Origin: Acidobacteriota bacterium
GTDB lineage: Bacteria; Acidobacteriota; Blastocatellia; Pyrinomonadales; Pyrinomonadaceae
Reading direction: 5' to 3'
Length of the DNA: 7,472 bases
Assembly (NCBI GenBank): GCA_005790265.1
Contig: SXVE01000204.1
Span: 1-7,472 of the forward strand
Under the pieces are notes generated by a model. That model was given only the letters and a program-made list of their open reading frames with translations, was not told where the DNA came from and made no database searches. Position 1 is the first letter of the stretch. The number at the start of each line of letters is the position of its first letter. Positions 5,679 to 7,472 of the stretch are shown piece by piece. The position numbers and the translations under genes are program-made.

Positions 5679-7253
5679 ATGATGAACAAATACGATGTCG
5701 CCGTGATCGGCGGCGGACACAACGGTTTGACGTGCGCTTGTTATCTTGCCAAAGCCGGTTTGAAAGTCGTCGTTCTCGAACGCCGTCACATTGTCGGCGG
5801 CGCGGTTTGCACGCAGGACGATTTGATCGAAGGTTACAAGATTGATGTCGGATCGAGCGCGCATATTATGATTCATCTGACGCCGGTGATTCAGGATTTG
5901 GAACTGACGAAATTCGGTTTGGAATATATTGACTGCGACCCGTTTGCATTTGCGCCGCTATCGAACGGAGAAGGCGCAATTTATTTTTGGAAAGACGTTG
6001 ATCGAACGTGCGAATCAATTGCGAAAATTTCGCCCGAAGATGCAGTGCGTTATAAAAAATTCGTCACCGAATGGGAAAAGCTCAACGAAGGCGTGTTCGC
6101 AGCGTTTTTGAAGCCGCCGACGATGCTCAATCTCGGACGGCATATGGTTTTCGGCACGAAATCGAAAAATCCCGCCGATATGGTGCGTAAACTGATGACG
6201 AGTTACGGCGCGCTCGTCAAACAGACTTTCAAACACGAAGGCTTGCGCGCGGCAATGGCGTGGCTCGCGGCGCAAAGCGGACCGCCGCCGACCGCGATGG
6301 CATCCGGCGATTTTCTCGGCTGGCATTCGATGATTCACAAAAGCGGCGTCAAACGACCGAAAGGCGGCTCGGGCGCGCTGACGCAGGCGATGGCAAAATG
6401 TCTGGAACATCACGGCGGCGAGATTTTATTAAACGCGGAAGTTAAACAAATCGAAGTCGAAAAAGGCGAAACCGGCGCAATTATTTTAGAAAACGGCGAG
6501 CGCATCGAAGCCACACGCATCGTTTCCAACGCGCACGTTCACACGACTTTTCTAAAATTGATCGGCGCGGAAAATCTGCCCGAAGGTCTCGCCGAACGCA
6601 TCGAAAACGTGAGAATCGGCAACGGTTTCGGAATGATCGTCCGCTGCGCCGTCTCGGAATTGCCCGATTATTTATCCGCGCCAAACGGCGGCAAAGCGGC
6701 GGATTGTCATCACGGTTTGCAGTTGATGTGTCCGACGATGGATTATCTCGACCGCAGTTACGCCGATTACCTGAATGGCATCCCGTCGAAAAATCCCGGC
6801 GCGCTCGCCATGACTTTTTCATCCGTTGACCCGACGCTCGCGCCTGCGGGAAAACACACGCTTTTCATCTGGGGACAATATTACCCTTACGAACTCTCAA
6901 CCGGCGAAAACTGGAAAGACATCGAAGACCGCGAAGCCGACAAACTGATTGATGTCGTCAACAGCTACGCGCCGAACGTCAAAAATTCCATCATTGACCG
7001 CTTCGTCCAATCGCCGCTCGACCTCGAACAGCGCATCGGATTATTAAGAGGAAACGTCATGCACGTCGAAATGGATTTCGACCAGATGTTTATGTTCCGC
7101 CCGCTGCCCGAAATGAGCGCCTACAAAACGCCGATCAAAAATCTCTATTTAACCGGAGCGTCAACTCATCCGGGCGGCGGAGTCTTCGCCGCATCGGGAC
7201 ACAACACGGCGCAGGTCGTTTTGAAGGATGTGAAAGGCAGTTGGTTTGGGTGA
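5679..7253 (+). CDS. FAD-dependent oxidoreductase, phytoene-desaturase-like/PYROXD2-like
   Basis: A 524-residue flavoprotein. The N-terminus has the dinucleotide-binding motif YDVAVIGGGHNGL (GxGxxG at 11-16) with E34 at the end of the second strand to hold the ADP ribose, followed by GG at 40-41. The C-terminal FAD motif NLYLTGASTHPGGGV lies at 488-502 and is followed by GHNTA, as in the COG1233 phytoene-dehydrogenase-related proteins. No signal peptide or membrane helix is evident. Closest in style are PYROXD2-like proteins, whose substrate is poorly known; a carotenoid desaturase is less likely because no carotenoid genes adjoin. Two adjacent ATG codons (5679 and 5682) are possible starts, and neither has a Shine-Dalgarno site, unlike every other gene here. 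It lies after a terminator and so is probably independent of the SDR unit. Confidence 0.85.
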   Translation: MMNKYDVAVIGGGHNGLTCACYLAKAGLKVVVLERRHIVGGAVCTQDDLIEGYKIDVGSSAHIMIHLTPVIQDLELTKFGLEYIDCDPFAFAPLSNGEGAIYFWKDVDRTCESIAKISPEDAVRYKKFVTEWEKLNEGVFAAFLKPPTMLNLGRHMVFGTKSKNPADMVRKLMTSYGALVKQTFKHEGLRAAMAWLAAQSGPPPTAMASGDFLGWHSMIHKSGVKRPKGGSGALTQAMAKCLEHHGGEILLNAEVKQIEVEKGETGAIILENGERIEATRIVSNAHVHTTFLKLIGAENLPEGLAERIENVRIGNGFGMIVRCAVSELPDYLSAPNGGKAADCHHGLQLMCPTMDYLDRSYADYLNGIPSKNPGALAMTFSSVDPTLAPAGKHTLFIWGQYYPYELSTGENWKDIEDREADKLIDVVNSYAPNVKNSIIDRFVQSPLDLEQRIGLLRGNVMHVEMDFDQMFMFRPLPEMSAYKTPIKNLYLTGASTHPGGGVFAASGHNTAQVVLKDVKGSWFG

Positions 7254-7257
7254 ATTA

Positions 7258-7472
7258 TTAACTTTCCATATATTTTCTGTTTACGCCTTCACGAAGCCTT
7301 GTAAAATGAATTGATATTTTGATTAACAAAATGTAAAAACCGTATGTGCTTAAACTGAATATTCTATTATCAGAATCTTTATGAGTTGGAAGAACGTAAA
7401 CATCACAATTGTTTATATAATCCAAAAGAACGACACATTCTTCTTCAAGTCCGGCACCTTGTGGCAAATACA
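7258..7472 (-). CDS. Possible C-terminal end of an unrecognised AT-rich gene entering from the right edge
   Basis: On the - strand a frame is open from the window edge to a TAA stop at 7260-7258, giving about 71 residues; a TTG at 7467-7465 could be read as a start, but the frame stays open to the edge, so a longer gene is more likely. The sequence includes LEEECVVLLDYINNCDVYVLPTHKDSD and ends FTRLREGVNRKYMES. No family is recognised. Composition is plausible for a folded protein, but the codons are AT-rich (GAT, AAT, ATA, TTA, AGA), unlike the GCG/CGC/CCG codons of all other genes here. The stop is only 4 bp from the convergent oxidoreductase stop. It may be acquired DNA, or a chance open frame in an AT-rich spacer. 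Confidence 0.4.
   Translation of the reverse strand, partial: YLPQGAGLEEECVVLLDYINNCDVYVLPTHKDSDNRIFSLSTYGFYILLIKISIHFTRLREGVNRKYMES

Noticed and set aside
5679..7253. Calling the flavoprotein a phytoene desaturase (crtI)
   Set aside because: The family fold and FAD motifs fit, but the C-terminal motif is closer to PYROXD2-like proteins and no other carotenoid gene is nearby.
1..7472. tRNA, rRNA, CRISPR arrays and insertion sequences
   Set aside because: No clover-leaf pattern, no regularly spaced direct repeats and no transposase-like frame or terminal inverted repeats were seen by eye.

Overview
The window reads as chromosomal DNA from a Gram-negative bacterium with intermediate GC. Genes carry strong purine-rich Shine-Dalgarno sites and GCG/CGC/CCG codons mixed with AAA, GAA and TTT. 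Gene style and the glycosyltransferase tail at the left edge fit an Acidobacteriota (Blastocatellia-like) genome, but this is an impression, not a test. No RNA genes, CRISPR arrays, insertion sequences or phage genes were seen.

Layout: (1) 1-422 is the C-terminal end of a family 39 (ArnT/PMT-like) membrane glycosyltransferase. (2) 423-4188 is the core: an ArsR-type regulator followed by four consecutive short-chain dehydrogenases/reductases (SDRs), all on the + strand. The regulator has an imperfect palindrome (470-489) over its promoter, and a 15/20 matching site (819-838) lies before the first SDR, which points to autoregulation plus control of the SDR operon. The three gaps between the SDR genes are each exactly 33 bp and carry the same kind of ribosome-binding leader. 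The second and third SDRs are close paralogues. (3) 4189-4710 holds a 17-bp-stem hairpin, a 63-residue two-helix membrane miniprotein, and a 213-bp gap. (4) 4711-5562 encodes an alpha/beta hydrolase of the cofactor-free haloperoxidase/perhydrolase type, closed by a strong intrinsic terminator (5593-5649). (5) 5679-7253 is a separate FAD-dependent phytoene-desaturase-like/PYROXD2-like oxidoreductase. (6) At the right edge an AT-rich reading frame enters on the - strand and ends 4 bp from the oxidoreductase stop.

Working hypothesis: the ArsR protein has two cysteines five residues apart (C34, C39) just before its DNA-recognition helix and could sense an electrophile, oxidant or metal. On release it would switch on an array of NADP(H)-type carbonyl reductases, perhaps with the hydrolase downstream. 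Each part belongs to a known family. The regulated multi-SDR array with fixed spacing is the most noteworthy arrangement here, and its substrate is unknown.
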